Part shown: positions 16,339-25,714 of the stretch, piece by piece | How the letters are laid out: each line of letters opens with the position of its first letter | How positions within the stretch are numbered: the stretch's first letter is position 1 | Source of the DNA: Streptomyces fodineus | GTDB taxonomy: Bacteria > Actinomycetota > Actinomycetes > Streptomycetales > Streptomycetaceae | Assembly: GCF_001735805.1 (NCBI RefSeq) | Contig: NZ_CP017248.1 | Span: 4,340,001 to 4,404,000 of the forward strand | Reading direction: 5' to 3' | Length of the DNA stretch: 64,000 nucleotides | The notes under the pieces: generated by a model | The model's input: only the letters and a program-made list of their open reading frames with translations | What the model was told of the DNA's origin: nothing | Database searches by the model: none | Program-made: the position numbers and the translations under genes

Positions 16339-16989
16339 GTGAAGCGCCGCACTCTGCCCGCCGCCGTCGCAGCCGCCGCAGCGGCAAGCCTGGCTCTGAC
16401 GGCCTGTGGTGGTGGGGGCAGCTCAAAAAGCAATGCCAAGATCACGGGAGCGGATACCGGCAAGAGCACGCCGTCGTCCTCACCTTCATCGTCGGCGGAC
16501 ACGGTTCAGCGGCCGAACGTCACTCTGCCCTCGGACGTGAAGGAAGTGTTCGAGGGTTGGCACTCCAGCGATCCGGACGAGGCAGCCGCGCTGGAGGATG
16601 CGAAGCGACGCATCGACGCCACAGATGCCGCCATCGCCAACAACGATCTCAACTCCAAGGCGATTCCGTTCTATTACACGAGCAAAGCCCTGCTCGACGC
16701 GGCCGACTGGATCAAGGGCTACACGGACGATGGCTACACCATCACCGGCACGACGCGTTATTACGATCCGCAATTCACCAAGTACGGCAAGGGGTCCATC
16801 GGGCTCGCGTACTGCTCGGACGAAAGCAAGGCATACGACAAGAACCGCAAAACGAACAAGGTCGACAAGACGCCCGTGACCAACAAGTCCTATGTCTTCT
16901 ACAACACCCGAATGGACAAGAACGCACAGGGCGTCTGGCAAGCCAGCATGCTGGCTTCCGTGAGGGGTAGCGCGAAATGCACGCCGTGA
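16339..16989 (+). CDS. lipoprotein, paralogue family A, copy 2
   Basis: 216 residues from GTG 16339, with ACGGGGG upstream. The lipobox L-T-A-C anchors Cys23; a Gly/Ser linker runs to about 58. The outer domain has the full family pattern: F-Y-Y-T-S-K-A-L-L-D-A-A-D-W-I-K-G-Y, I-T-G-T-T-R-Y-Y-D, L-A-Y-C-S-D-E-S-K, N-K-V-D-K-T-P, G-V-W-Q and a terminal C-T-P. Two conserved cysteines probably pair. Copies 3 and 4 are clearly closer to this one than copy 1 is. The next gene begins 13 bases before its stop. Confidence 0.75.
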   Translation: MKRRTLPAAVAAAAAASLALTACGGGGSSKSNAKITGADTGKSTPSSSPSSSADTVQRPNVTLPSDVKEVFEGWHSSDPDEAAALEDAKRRIDATDAAIANNDLNSKAIPFYYTSKALLDAADWIKGYTDDGYTITGTTRYYDPQFTKYGKGSIGLAYCSDESKAYDKNRKTNKVDKTPVTNKSYVFYNTRMDKNAQGVWQASMLASVRGSAKCTP

Positions 16990-18020
16990 AGACGCACGGG
17001 AAGTGGTTGCTGGTTTCCGGTACGGCTGCCGCACTCGCTCTGCTGCCGTCAACCGCATTCGCGGACAGAGGGCACGGCAGACCCTCCCAGGGCAGCTACC
17101 AGACCAGCGGAAATCAGTCGAATGGATCTCTTGAGTCGCGCATCTCGTTTTCGGGTTCCACTCGAGGCAGCGGGGGCGCGTCACCGGGCCTGGCGCCCGT
17201 TGGTGACTGGAGCCCACCGGCTTGCTGGTACGAGCCCATCCCTGCCGAAGAGTTCGCGAAGCTCATGGAAGCCGACTACAACAAAGTCGTCGACGACCCG
17301 TCCCAGCCGGACTACGCCAAAGTAGCGACGGGACAGCTACGCGATCAGTACAAGAACGGCGAATACAAGAACTACAACCTCGCCAAAAAGGACGAGGGAA
17401 ACTGGTGGGTGTCGGAACAGGACTCAAGCCGTCTCGACGAATCTGGCGCCTGGGACTGCAACAAGCTGCCCTTCTGGGTCAAGAACGGGGAGACCCCCAA
17501 GGTCGAGAACGCCGTGTCCCCGCAGGTTCTCGCCGAGCTGGCCTACAGCCGCATCCGGCTGCCGACGACTCACGTATCCCTGGCCCCCAAGGACACGACC
17601 AAGGTCAACCTGGCCACCTGGGCCTGGTTGGACAAGGCCGCCTTCAAACCCGTCTCAGTGACAGCATCTTTGAATGTGCCGGGGCTGAACATCCAGGCCA
17701 CGACCACAGCCAAGCCGATCGCGCTCAAGCTCGAACCGGGAACCTCCGACGCCGTGACCTACCCGGCCTCGGGTGAGTGCACGGTGAACGCCGACGGCTC
17801 CATCGGCGAGGCCTACGCCCCGGGCAAGGCCGACCAGGATCCGCCCTGCGGCATCAAATACCTCCGGTCCTCCGGGGACGGCACATTCCCGTTGAAGGCA
17901 ACCATCACCTGGCAGATCAGCTGGACGGGAACCGGCGGCGCGGGTGGCAACCTGCCTGACGGGGCCTTCGGTACGACGCAGGACGTCACCGTCCAGGAGG
18001 TCCAGTCGGTCAACCGCTAA
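16977..18020 (+). CDS. secreted protein, paralogue family B, copy 2
   Basis: 347 residues. ATG 16977 overlaps the lipoprotein stop by 13 bases, exactly as in copies 3 and 4. The signal peptide ends near A-F-A (about 29). Conserved elements: S-P-P-A-C-W-Y-E-P, W-D-C-N-K-L-P-F-W-V, A-E-L-A-Y-S-R-I-R-L-P, N-L-A-T-W-A-W-L-D-K, S-G-E-C-T-V-N-A-D-G-S-I-G, P-P-C-G-I-K-Y-L-R and V-Q-E-V-Q-S-V-N-R. It has no membrane anchor, so it is either released or held by the paired lipoprotein. Function unknown. Confidence 0.75.
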   Translation: MHAVKTHGKWLLVSGTAAALALLPSTAFADRGHGRPSQGSYQTSGNQSNGSLESRISFSGSTRGSGGASPGLAPVGDWSPPACWYEPIPAEEFAKLMEADYNKVVDDPSQPDYAKVATGQLRDQYKNGEYKNYNLAKKDEGNWWVSEQDSSRLDESGAWDCNKLPFWVKNGETPKVENAVSPQVLAELAYSRIRLPTTHVSLAPKDTTKVNLATWAWLDKAAFKPVSVTASLNVPGLNIQATTTAKPIALKLEPGTSDAVTYPASGECTVNADGSIGEAYAPGKADQDPPCGIKYLRSSGDGTFPLKATITWQISWTGTGGAGGNLPDGAFGTTQDVTVQEVQSVNR

Positions 18021-18236
18021 CGCTTCGGCGGAACCAGCCACGCACGGGTGCCGAGGGCGCTGACTCGCAGGAGTTCGCGCACTCTTACGCGTCCATGCTG
18101 CCCGCTGAACCTCTCCCATAAGCAGCTTCTGGAAATCATTCAGCAATGGCCATCCACTATTGTCTCACTCGATCGGTTCGTACGTTTGTTAACATCTGCC
18201 CGCAGTTCCTGGCGGCCGATCGACTACGGGGTTGAC

Positions 18237-18554
18237 ATGGGAAGAGCGGACGAACCGGGCGAGACACCCGCGCAGTTGAAGAAGCGGGCGGATGACCTGC
18301 GCGAGTGCGCCCGCAAGGCGCGGGCCCTTGCGGGGTCGCTCGGGCCGTATCTCGACAACGCGGTGACGCAAGCGGGCCCTGCCATATGGAAGGGACCGTT
18401 CGCAGAGGCATCCACCGCCACACTCGGCGCGCGCAAGGGCTCACTGCACTCGATGGCCAGTGATCTGATGGCCGACGCCCGGCGTTGGGAGACCGAGGCA
18501 CGCAACCTCGATGAGGAAGCGGCCAAGGCCAAGAGCGACAAACCGGGCGGGTGA
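18237..18554 (+). CDS. WXG100-like protein, candidate secretion partner
   Basis: 105 residues from ATG 18237; the frame is open back to 18048, but GGGG lies just before this ATG and the length then fits the WXG100 family. Two amphipathic helices flank a W51-K-G53 turn. There is no signal peptide, as expected for type VII substrates. It lies four bases before the calpain-like gene, so it is probably its chaperone or secretion partner. The start is the least certain part. Confidence 0.65.
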   Translation: MGRADEPGETPAQLKKRADDLRECARKARALAGSLGPYLDNAVTQAGPAIWKGPFAEASTATLGARKGSLHSMASDLMADARRWETEARNLDEEAAKAKSDKPGG

Positions 18555-18558
18555 GCTA

Positions 18559-20061
18559 ATGCCATTCGCCGGCTTCGACATCCCGAAGATCCGCAGCCTC
18601 GGGGGCAACCTGAAGACATTGGGCGACAATGCGGGCAAACTGCACAGCGACATCTCCACGGTGCTGACCCAGGCCCAAAGCCTGCTCGGTGGGAAACCCG
18701 CCACCACGAGCCCGGCCCTCGAACCGCTGGTCGGCAACCCCTTCTCCTTCTTCTGGCCTTTCGGCGGCAGCACCCTACCAGGGGCACTCGGCCCCGAGTT
18801 GCACGACATGTCCGACTCGATCACGCGCCGCTGCGACCAGTTGGAGAAGTGCAATGAACTCCTCGCCAAGGGGTACGCCATCGACCCGGCGCTCGCCTTC
18901 GCCGATGAGAACGCCCCGGACGAGAAGAAGATCACCGACGCTCTGGCGGACATCGCCGCACTGGACGGCAAGGACTTCGGCGACGATGGCAACCGTGACG
19001 ATCTGGACAAGATCAAGGATGAACTCAACGCCCTTACCCCTGCCGAACTCGACGCCTTCCTTGCCAAGGTTCCGGCCGAGGATCTCCGCCGCTACGGCGA
19101 TCTGGCGAAGAAGACCGACGACAGCGGCATGTGGTGGTGGGAGTCCCACGACGGCATACCCGACGGCGAGTTCCGCGACCACTTGAGCACCTTGCTGAAG
19201 AAGGCGGGGCCGTCGCACTGGGCCAAGTTGGAGGCAGCCTTCCCCGGAATTCAGCCGGGATTCGACACGACCGACGCATGGCTTCAGGGATACAACTCCC
19301 AGCTAAACGAGGGCGTGAAGGGCATGCACTACGGCATGCCCACGGAGCCGTTGTTCGCCACACCGGGCAAGGTCGATGCGTCCAGCATCTCGCAGGGCCA
19401 GTTCGCGGACTGCTGGTACATCGCGTCCCTCACCGCCACAGCCCAGGCGAATCCAAAGTTCATCGCTGAAGGGATCAAACAGAACCCCAACGGCACGGTG
19501 GATGTCCGAATCTGGGACAAGGACGGCAATCAGCACTGGGTCACCGTCACCCCCGATCTTCCGATGGACCAGAACGGGAACCTGGTGTCGGCCCATGGAA
19601 CCGGAGAGACCTGGCCCGCCTACTACGAGAAGGCGTTCGCTCTGATGTACGGCGGCGACAAGGGTGGAACTCCGGACAATCATCAGGGCGACAAGCTCTA
19701 CGACCGTGCAGAGAAGGGCGATTACGGTGCCACCGAGTGGGACAACACCAACATGGCCCCGCCATATGTGACTGGTCACGACTCCAAATCGCTCGACAAC
19801 AACCTCGATGCCATCAAGAAGTCTTTCGAGGCGCATCACCCGGTAATTGTGGCGACCGGCTCCGTCGACCCCAAGGACGTACCGAACGAGTGGAAGGGCA
19901 GCTTCGTCAGCCGACATGTCTTCTACGTCAAGGGATTCACCCCCGACGGAAAGATCATCCTCGGCAATCCATGGGGTGGTGGCGCTGCAGACGTCGAGGC
20001 CACGCCAGACCAGTACGAGAAATACTTCAACACCCCACAGGAGTTGCAGGTGGCGAGATGA
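18559..20061 (+). CDS. calpain-like (C2) cysteine protease with a helical head, candidate type VII effector
   Basis: 500 residues from ATG 18559. Residues 1-110 are helical and LXG/WXG-like in position. From about 270 the calpain fold is visible: S-Q-G-Q-F-A-D-C-W-Y-I-A-S-L with Cys285, W-P-A-Y-Y-E-K-A-F-A as in calpains, then S-R-H-V-F-Y-V-K with His453 and L-G-N-P-W-G with Asn470. The whole catalytic triad is therefore present. There is no signal peptide. The WXG partner is upstream, the lipoprotein (20058) starts within its stop, and the EssC-like ATPase follows. A toxin or effector role is inferred. A cognate inhibitor could be the next gene. Confidence 0.8.
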   Translation: MPFAGFDIPKIRSLGGNLKTLGDNAGKLHSDISTVLTQAQSLLGGKPATTSPALEPLVGNPFSFFWPFGGSTLPGALGPELHDMSDSITRRCDQLEKCNELLAKGYAIDPALAFADENAPDEKKITDALADIAALDGKDFGDDGNRDDLDKIKDELNALTPAELDAFLAKVPAEDLRRYGDLAKKTDDSGMWWWESHDGIPDGEFRDHLSTLLKKAGPSHWAKLEAAFPGIQPGFDTTDAWLQGYNSQLNEGVKGMHYGMPTEPLFATPGKVDASSISQGQFADCWYIASLTATAQANPKFIAEGIKQNPNGTVDVRIWDKDGNQHWVTVTPDLPMDQNGNLVSAHGTGETWPAYYEKAFALMYGGDKGGTPDNHQGDKLYDRAEKGDYGATEWDNTNMAPPYVTGHDSKSLDNNLDAIKKSFEAHHPVIVATGSVDPKDVPNEWKGSFVSRHVFYVKGFTPDGKIILGNPWGGGAADVEATPDQYEKYFNTPQELQVAR

Positions 20062-20786
20062 GAATCGCGAAACCAAGCTGGGCCGTCTGCCTCACACTAC
20101 TGCTGGCCGCCTGCGGCACGACGGGCGGTCCGAAGACTTCGGACACCACGGCCCCCTCGGTGTCGTCCTCGTCACCACAGCCCGTGCCGGCCGCCGACAA
20201 GGGCCCGGTGTGCGACGGCGGCAAGGACGCCAAGGGCCTGCACGTCCTGCGGGGCGGCACGACCGCGCTGCCGGGCGGCGGCAAGGTGATCTACTACGAA
20301 GCGGGCGCTAACGGGCGGCACCGCACCGCGGTCCTGTCTGTGGACGAGGCCAAGCAGACCGTGTCAGCGGGACGCAAGATCACCCTGAAGGGGCGCTCGT
20401 ACGAGGTCACTCAGATCTGCACCTACCGCGTGGTCCTCACCACGCCAGACCACAGCGGCACGAGCCAGGGGGCACACATGGCCAAGTGGCCGACGACGCA
20501 CGACGGTCATTGGCGGCTACGCTGGCACGTGCCCGACAACGGGCCCGCCATGGGTGCCGTCGTGACCGACATCCAGGGTGGTCCGGCTCGGGCCTCGATC
20601 AGCGTGACGGCTCCGGGCCAAGGACAGCTTGCCTTCTATGACGATGTACGCAGCGGCAGCACCGTCGAGATTGCGGGGCGGCTGTGGAAGGTCGCGGCCA
20701 TCGACACCGGACACATGAACGTCGAGATGAACTCGCCAGACTTCAAGGCGGGGTACGTGGACCTGCAGCAACTCGGTGACGCCTAG
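20058..20786 (+). CDS. lipoprotein coupled to the calpain-like gene
   Basis: 242 residues. ATG 20058 overlaps the protease stop (ATGA). The lipobox L-A-A-C gives Cys19. The outer part has a Ser/Thr/Pro linker, a C-D-G-G-K-D segment, a second conserved-looking Cys (Q-I-C-T-Y-R) and repeated beta-type segments; it matches no family I know. Because it is translated with the protease and sits outside the membrane, it may be an immunity protein or a docking factor. Both ideas are inference. Confidence 0.65.
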   Translation: MRIAKPSWAVCLTLLLAACGTTGGPKTSDTTAPSVSSSSPQPVPAADKGPVCDGGKDAKGLHVLRGGTTALPGGGKVIYYEAGANGRHRTAVLSVDEAKQTVSAGRKITLKGRSYEVTQICTYRVVLTTPDHSGTSQGAHMAKWPTTHDGHWRLRWHVPDNGPAMGAVVTDIQGGPARASISVTAPGQGQLAFYDDVRSGSTVEIAGRLWKVAAIDTGHMNVEMNSPDFKAGYVDLQQLGDA

Positions 20787-20854
20787 CAGGTTGAACCGCT
20801 GAGGTGCACGGATGCGCCGCTGGCCGAGCCGGATAACCTTTGCGGGCATGTCAA

Positions 20855-20869
20855 CGTGGCAGTGCCACG
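20855..20869. promoter_or_regulatory. perfect palindrome before the EssC-like gene
   Basis: CGTGGCA-G-TGCCACG, seven-base arms around one base, 24 bases before the ATG. It could be an operator or a hairpin close to the ribosome-binding site (AGGAAGG at 20876-20884). Confidence 0.45.
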
Positions 20870-20893
20870 GGTCCCCAGGAAGGAACACGGCCT

Positions 20894-23800
20894 ATGCGGG
20901 TGTCCGTGACGGTGGTCCGACAGGGCGCGGATCCACAGGACGTCATCCTCGACTTCGGTGAGGACGCGAGCGTCGACGAGGTGGCCAAGGCGTTGGCGCC
21001 CACGGCCGCACCCGTCCCCACCACCGTCACAGCGCTGCCGCACAGCCCGTACGACCCGCGGTTCGGCGGTGCACCGGCACCCGCCGCACCGGGTCTGTGG
21101 GCCGACGGGCAGTACTGCGAGCCCGATGCCCGGGCGAGCGACGTGCTCCGCGACGGCATGCGGATATCCGTCGACGACGCCATCGGTCCCTTTCTGCGGT
21201 CGGGTGAACCGTCCGGGCGGCACGAGCTACGGGTCACCGGAGGGCCCGGCGCCGGACGGGTCGCCCGGCTGGCCGCCGGTGTGACCACGATCGGATCGGG
21301 GCCCGGTTGCACCATCACTGTCCCCGATCCCCGCCTCCCCCACGAGGCGCTGCGCGTGAGCGTCGCCGTCGACGGCCGGGTCACCCTGGCGCCGGGACCG
21401 GCGGATGCGGAGGTGCTCCTCGACGGCGAGGCCGTCGTCGGGGAGCGCGAGTGGCCGAGAGGCGCACTCGTCACCTGCGGCAGCTCACTCCTGGTCCTTG
21501 ACAACCCGGTCGAGCCCGACGCTCACCTGGCACCGATGGGCGAGGGCGGACTGGCCTACAACCGCCCGCCCCGGCTGAGCTCACTGCCACCGCGGGCAAG
21601 GCTGGTGGTTCCGGACCCTCCCGGCAAGGCCGAACGCCACCGCTTCCAACTGATCGCCTCCGTCACCCCGTTGATCTTCGGCGTGGTCATGTACCTCATG
21701 ACCAAGCAGACGTACACGCTGCTGTTCTGTCTGATGAGTCCGGTGATGATGGCCGGCGAATGGGTCAGCCAGAACCGTGAGGGCAAGAAGAAGCACCGCA
21801 CCACGGTGAAGGAGTACAAAGCCCAGAAGGCCAAGTACGACGAGGACTTGGCTCGACTGTGCGCCGCGGATCAGAGGGCCCGCCGCGATGCCTACCCCGA
21901 CGCCGCTTCCCTCCTGCTGTTCGCGACCGGCCCCCGGCGCCGCCTGTGGGAGCGCAGGCTCACCGATCCCGACGCCCTGGTGCTGCGCGTCGGCGTCGCC
22001 GACCTCCCGGCGAACATCGAGCTCGCGGCCTCTCGCACGAAGGACGATGACGGGCCGCCCGCGCCGCCGCTCGTACACGACGTGCCGGTCCCGCTGCCGT
22101 TCACCGAACTGGGCGTAGTGGGTCTGGCCGGAGCCCGCTCCCAGGCGCTGGCCTGCGCCCGCTGGCTGACGGTCCAGTCTGCCGTCCTGCACAGCCCACG
22201 CGATCTGTCGGTCGTGGTGTTCTCCTCCGCGCCGGATGCCGGGGACGCATGGAGCTGGGCTCACTGGCTGCCCCACACCGCTCCGCGCAACGGACAGGAC
22301 TGCGTTTCTCTCGTCGGCACGGACTCCGAGACCATCGGGCGACGCGTCACCGAACTGCTCAACGAGCTGAATCGCCGCAAGGAGGCCGCCACCCCGGCGG
22401 GCGGAATGGGCCAGCTGCGGCCCGACCCGCACGTCCTGATCGTCCTGGACGGGGCACGGCTGCTCCGCCGGGTGCCGGGCGTGCCCCAGCTGCTGCAGGA
22501 GGGGCCTCTGTACGGCATGTTCGCCCTGTGCGTGGACGAGGACGAGCGGCTGCTGCCCGAGGAGTGCCGCGTCGCGATCGGCTGGCCGATGGGCTCCGCC
22601 GACCGCGTGGTGCTGCGCGGCGCGAGGCTCGACGCACTGGGTGAGGTGCTGGCCGATCAGGTTTCCCGCGAGTGGTGCGAGCTGGTGGCCCGGTCGCTGG
22701 CCCCCGTACGCGACGTCAGCCGCGACGACGCGGACAGCGCACTGCCGTCGGCGGCGCGCCTGCTGAACCTGCTGCAGATGCCCGATCCGACGGGCGCCGC
22801 CATCGAGCAGATATGGCGGTTCGGGGGTGCCAGCACCCGCTTTCCGGTGGGTGTCGGAGCCGAGGGAACCTTCTTCCTCGACCTCCGGCAGGACGGGCCG
22901 CACGGTCTCGTCGCCGGTACCACGGGTGCCGGTAAGTCGGAGCTGCTGCAGACCCTCATCACGTCGCTGGCCGTCCACAACCGGCCCGACGCCCTGAACT
23001 TCGTTCTGATCGACTACAAGGGCGGCGCCGCGTTCCTGGACTGTTCGCGCCTCCCGCACACCGTCGGCATGGTCAGCGACCTCGACGCACACCTCACGGA
23101 ACGCGCCCTGGCCTCGCTCGCCGCCGAGCTGAGGCGGCGCGAGGAACTGCTGCTCCGCGCCGCGCCCGCGAAGGACATCGAGGACTACACCGACGCCAGG
23201 CAGCTGCGCCCCGAACTGGAGCCGATGCCCCGCCTGGTCATCATCATCGACGAGTTCGCCGCGCTGGTCGCCGAGCTGCCCGACTTCGTCGCCGGCCTGG
23301 TCGACATCGCACGCCGGGGCCGTTCTCTCGGTGTCCACCTGATCCTCGCCACGCAGCGTCCCGCGGGCGTCGTCAGCCAGGACATCCGCGCCAACACGAA
23401 CCTGCGCATCGCACTGCGCGTGACCAACAGGGACGAGTCCGCGGACGTCATCGACGCCCCGGACGCCGGGAGCATCGCGAAGTCGACCCCGGGCCGCATG
23501 TACGTACGCTCCGGTGCGAACGCGCTGGTGGCGGTGCAGTCGGCCCGCATCGGTGGCCGGCGGCCCGGACAGTCGTCGCGGCCATCCGTCGGGCTGTTCC
23601 CGCTCCCTTGGCACTCGATCGGCCGTCCCCTGCCGAAGGCAGCCGACGACGGCGACGACGGCACCCTGGTGACGGATCTCGCGGTGCTGGTGGACGCCAT
23701 CGCGGACGGTTCCCGGCGCATGGGCTTCGGCGAGCCGCACAGGCCGTGGCTGCCTCCGCTGCCCGAGCACGTCACAGTCGCCGACGTGGGCCAGGAAGCC

Positions 23801-25336
23801 GGTCCCACGCAGGGTGACCTGCCACTGGCGGTCTTCGGCGTCATCGACGTCCCATCCCGCCAGGCTCGCTCGCCGCTGAGCCTGGACCTGGTGAACGGCG
23901 AGCACCTGCTGATCGTCGGCGGTCCCCGCTCCGGCCGCTCCACGGCACTTCGGACGATCGCCGCCTCACTGGCCACGAACACGTCCCCGTCCGACGCCCA
24001 CCTCTACGGCATCGACTGCGGAGCCAACGTCCTCCTGCCGCTGACCCGGCTGCCGCACTGCGGTGGCATCGTCACCCGCGACGAGACCGAACGCCTGGTA
24101 CGGCTGCTGGGCCGCCTCCAGGGCGAGGTGACACGACGCCAGCAACTCCTCGCCCACCTCGGCGTCTCCAGCGTGGCCGAACAGCGGGCATCGGCCGAGG
24201 GCGAGGACAGACTGCCGTACATGGTGCTGCTCCTCGACGGCTGGGAGGGCTACGTCTCGACCTTCGAGGGCTACGACTACGGCAAGCTGATCGAGGCCAT
24301 CACCCGCCTCTTCCGCGAGGGTCCCGCCGTCGGCCTGCGCGTGGTGATGACCACCGACCGCAGCGGCACGACCGGCTCGGTGACCAGCTCCTTCGGCGAG
24401 CGGCTGATCCTGCGGCTCACCGACCCCAACGACTACGGCATGGTCGGCATCAATCCGCGTTCCGTGCCCAAGGACATGCCGCCCGGCCGCGCTCTGCGTC
24501 TCACGGACGAGGGCGTCCAGGAATGCCAACTGGCTCTGCTGGCTGCCGACCCGGCCGGCAAGGCCCAGGTGGAGGCACTACAGCAGATCGCCACCGAGGC
24601 CGCCCGCATCCACCCACGGCCGCCACGGCGGCTCCGGCCGATGCGGGTCGACGCCCTGCCCATCCGGTGCACGGCCAAGGAAGCCCTCGCCCTCGACCCG
24701 GAGTTCGCCCCCACCTCGGACCTCTGGGCCCTGGTGGGCGTCGGCGGCGACGAACTGGCTCCACTGGGCGCCGACCTGTCCGAGGCCGGTCCCGGTTTCG
24801 TCATCGCCGGCCCGCCGAAGTCGGGCCGGTCGAGCACGCTGATCACGATGGCGCGGTCGCTGACCCGGCGCGGGCTACCCGTGGTGCTGGTCACCCCGAA
24901 GCGCTCGCCTCTGAAGAACCTGGAAGGCGAGCCCGGCGTCCTCGGTGTCCTGAACGGCGACGCCTCGCAGCAGGACCTCACCGAGCTTCTGTCGCCGGTG
25001 TCGACCGAGCGGTACGCGGTCCTCGTGGACGACGCGGAACTGCTCTACGACTCCGCGTTGGCCGAGGGTCTGGAAGAGGTCGTCCGCAGTGGCCTGGACG
25101 GCGACCACGCCGTCATCGCGGCGGGTTCGGCCGAGACCCTGGGATCCCAGTACCGCGGCTTCGTGGTCGAGGCACGCCGCAACCGCCACGGCCTCCTCCT
25201 CGCCCCCACTCCGGACGCCGGCGAACAGCTCTTCGGCGTTCGCCTGCCCCGCACGAGCACGGCGGGTCCTGCGGGCCGGGGCATCCTGGTCCAGGGCGGC
25301 TCGATGATCCAGGTTCAGGCGGTCATCGGCGACTGA
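20894..25336 (+). CDS. FHA-FtsK/SpoIIIE EssC-like type VII secretion ATPase
   Basis: 1480 residues from ATG 20894, with AGGAAGGA upstream. Order: a ubiquitin-like/FHA N-terminal region (FHA core about 110-205), two closely spaced membrane segments (about 250-290), and three FtsK-type ATPase modules. Module 1 has G-T-T-G-A-G-K-S at about 674 and I-I-I-D-E-F near 780. Modules 2 (G-G-P-R-S-G-R-S-T, about 1008) and 3 (G-P-P-K-S-G-R-S-S, about 1305) have Arg in place of the Walker A lysine. The single-chain FHA layout is that of Firmicute EssC rather than mycobacterial EccC. It would drive export of the WXG100 proteins and effectors encoded around it. Confidence 0.88.
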   Translation: MRVSVTVVRQGADPQDVILDFGEDASVDEVAKALAPTAAPVPTTVTALPHSPYDPRFGGAPAPAAPGLWADGQYCEPDARASDVLRDGMRISVDDAIGPFLRSGEPSGRHELRVTGGPGAGRVARLAAGVTTIGSGPGCTITVPDPRLPHEALRVSVAVDGRVTLAPGPADAEVLLDGEAVVGEREWPRGALVTCGSSLLVLDNPVEPDAHLAPMGEGGLAYNRPPRLSSLPPRARLVVPDPPGKAERHRFQLIASVTPLIFGVVMYLMTKQTYTLLFCLMSPVMMAGEWVSQNREGKKKHRTTVKEYKAQKAKYDEDLARLCAADQRARRDAYPDAASLLLFATGPRRRLWERRLTDPDALVLRVGVADLPANIELAASRTKDDDGPPAPPLVHDVPVPLPFTELGVVGLAGARSQALACARWLTVQSAVLHSPRDLSVVVFSSAPDAGDAWSWAHWLPHTAPRNGQDCVSLVGTDSETIGRRVTELLNELNRRKEAATPAGGMGQLRPDPHVLIVLDGARLLRRVPGVPQLLQEGPLYGMFALCVDEDERLLPEECRVAIGWPMGSADRVVLRGARLDALGEVLADQVSREWCELVARSLAPVRDVSRDDADSALPSAARLLNLLQMPDPTGAAIEQIWRFGGASTRFPVGVGAEGTFFLDLRQDGPHGLVAGTTGAGKSELLQTLITSLAVHNRPDALNFVLIDYKGGAAFLDCSRLPHTVGMVSDLDAHLTERALASLAAELRRREELLLRAAPAKDIEDYTDARQLRPELEPMPRLVIIIDEFAALVAELPDFVAGLVDIARRGRSLGVHLILATQRPAGVVSQDIRANTNLRIALRVTNRDESADVIDAPDAGSIAKSTPGRMYVRSGANALVAVQSARIGGRRPGQSSRPSVGLFPLPWHSIGRPLPKAADDGDDGTLVTDLAVLVDAIADGSRRMGFGEPHRPWLPPLPEHVTVADVGQEAGPTQGDLPLAVFGVIDVPSRQARSPLSLDLVNGEHLLIVGGPRSGRSTALRTIAASLATNTSPSDAHLYGIDCGANVLLPLTRLPHCGGIVTRDETERLVRLLGRLQGEVTRRQQLLAHLGVSSVAEQRASAEGEDRLPYMVLLLDGWEGYVSTFEGYDYGKLIEAITRLFREGPAVGLRVVMTTDRSGTTGSVTSSFGERLILRLTDPNDYGMVGINPRSVPKDMPPGRALRLTDEGVQECQLALLAADPAGKAQVEALQQIATEAARIHPRPPRRLRPMRVDALPIRCTAKEALALDPEFAPTSDLWALVGVGGDELAPLGADLSEAGPGFVIAGPPKSGRSSTLITMARSLTRRGLPVVLVTPKRSPLKNLEGEPGVLGVLNGDASQQDLTELLSPVSTERYAVLVDDAELLYDSALAEGLEEVVRSGLDGDHAVIAAGSAETLGSQYRGFVVEARRNRHGLLLAPTPDAGEQLFGVRLPRTSTAGPAGRGILVQGGSMIQVQAVIGD

Positions 25337-25366
25337 TCGGCCGCGCCGGGTCCGGACAGCGGAACA

Positions 25367-25411
25367 GCCCGGGGCGTGCCGTCCGAAACGATCGGACGGC
25401 ACGCCCCGGGC
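25367..25411. terminator. strong bidirectional hairpin between convergent genes
   Basis: A perfect 19-base-pair stem (arms 25367-25385 and 25393-25411) with a seven-base loop lies between the EssC-like gene and the WXG100 gene, which converge. There is no T-run, but such long stems are usual terminators in Streptomyces. Confidence 0.85.
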
Positions 25412-25441
25412 CGGAACAGAAGTCCGTGGCACACGGCCGGT

Positions 25442-25714
25442 TCAGTGACCGGCAGTGGCCCGGCGGATGTTCTCGTGGTGGGTGTGCGAGGCCTGGTGGG
25501 CCTCGTGCAGCAGGTCCACGATCTTCTGGAGGTGCGGCTTCATCGAGGTCCACTCGTGACGGAACTTGTCAGCCAGCGGACCGGTCCAGTACGCATGGCT
25601 CTCATCAGAAGCGGAGTTCAGACCGGAGAACACCGACTCCAGGTTGATCTTCTGGCTCTTGAAGTGATTGACCAGCTTGTTGAGCGCCTCGAGATCGGCA
25701 CCGCTCATTGCCAT
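25442..25714 (-). CDS. WXG100 protein (ESAT-6-like)
   Basis: 90 residues from ATG 25714, with GGAGGAG nine bases upstream. Two helices flank Trp43-Thr-Gly45, which is textbook WXG100 length and motif placement. The C-terminal third is His-rich (H-Q-A-S-H-T-H-H). It is a small secreted helical-hairpin protein exported by EccC/EssC ATPases and is probably a core substrate here. It is transcribed alone, towards the ATPase gene, and ends at the shared hairpin. Confidence 0.88.
   Translation of the reverse strand: MAMSGADLEALNKLVNHFKSQKINLESVFSGLNSASDESHAYWTGPLADKFRHEWTSMKPHLQKIVDLLHEAHQASHTHHENIRRATAGH

Noticed and set aside
21581..23905. A 774-codon open frame on the minus strand inside the EssC-like gene
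   Set aside because: It is a GC-bias shadow. The plus-strand frame carries Walker motifs and membrane segments, and the shadow has none.
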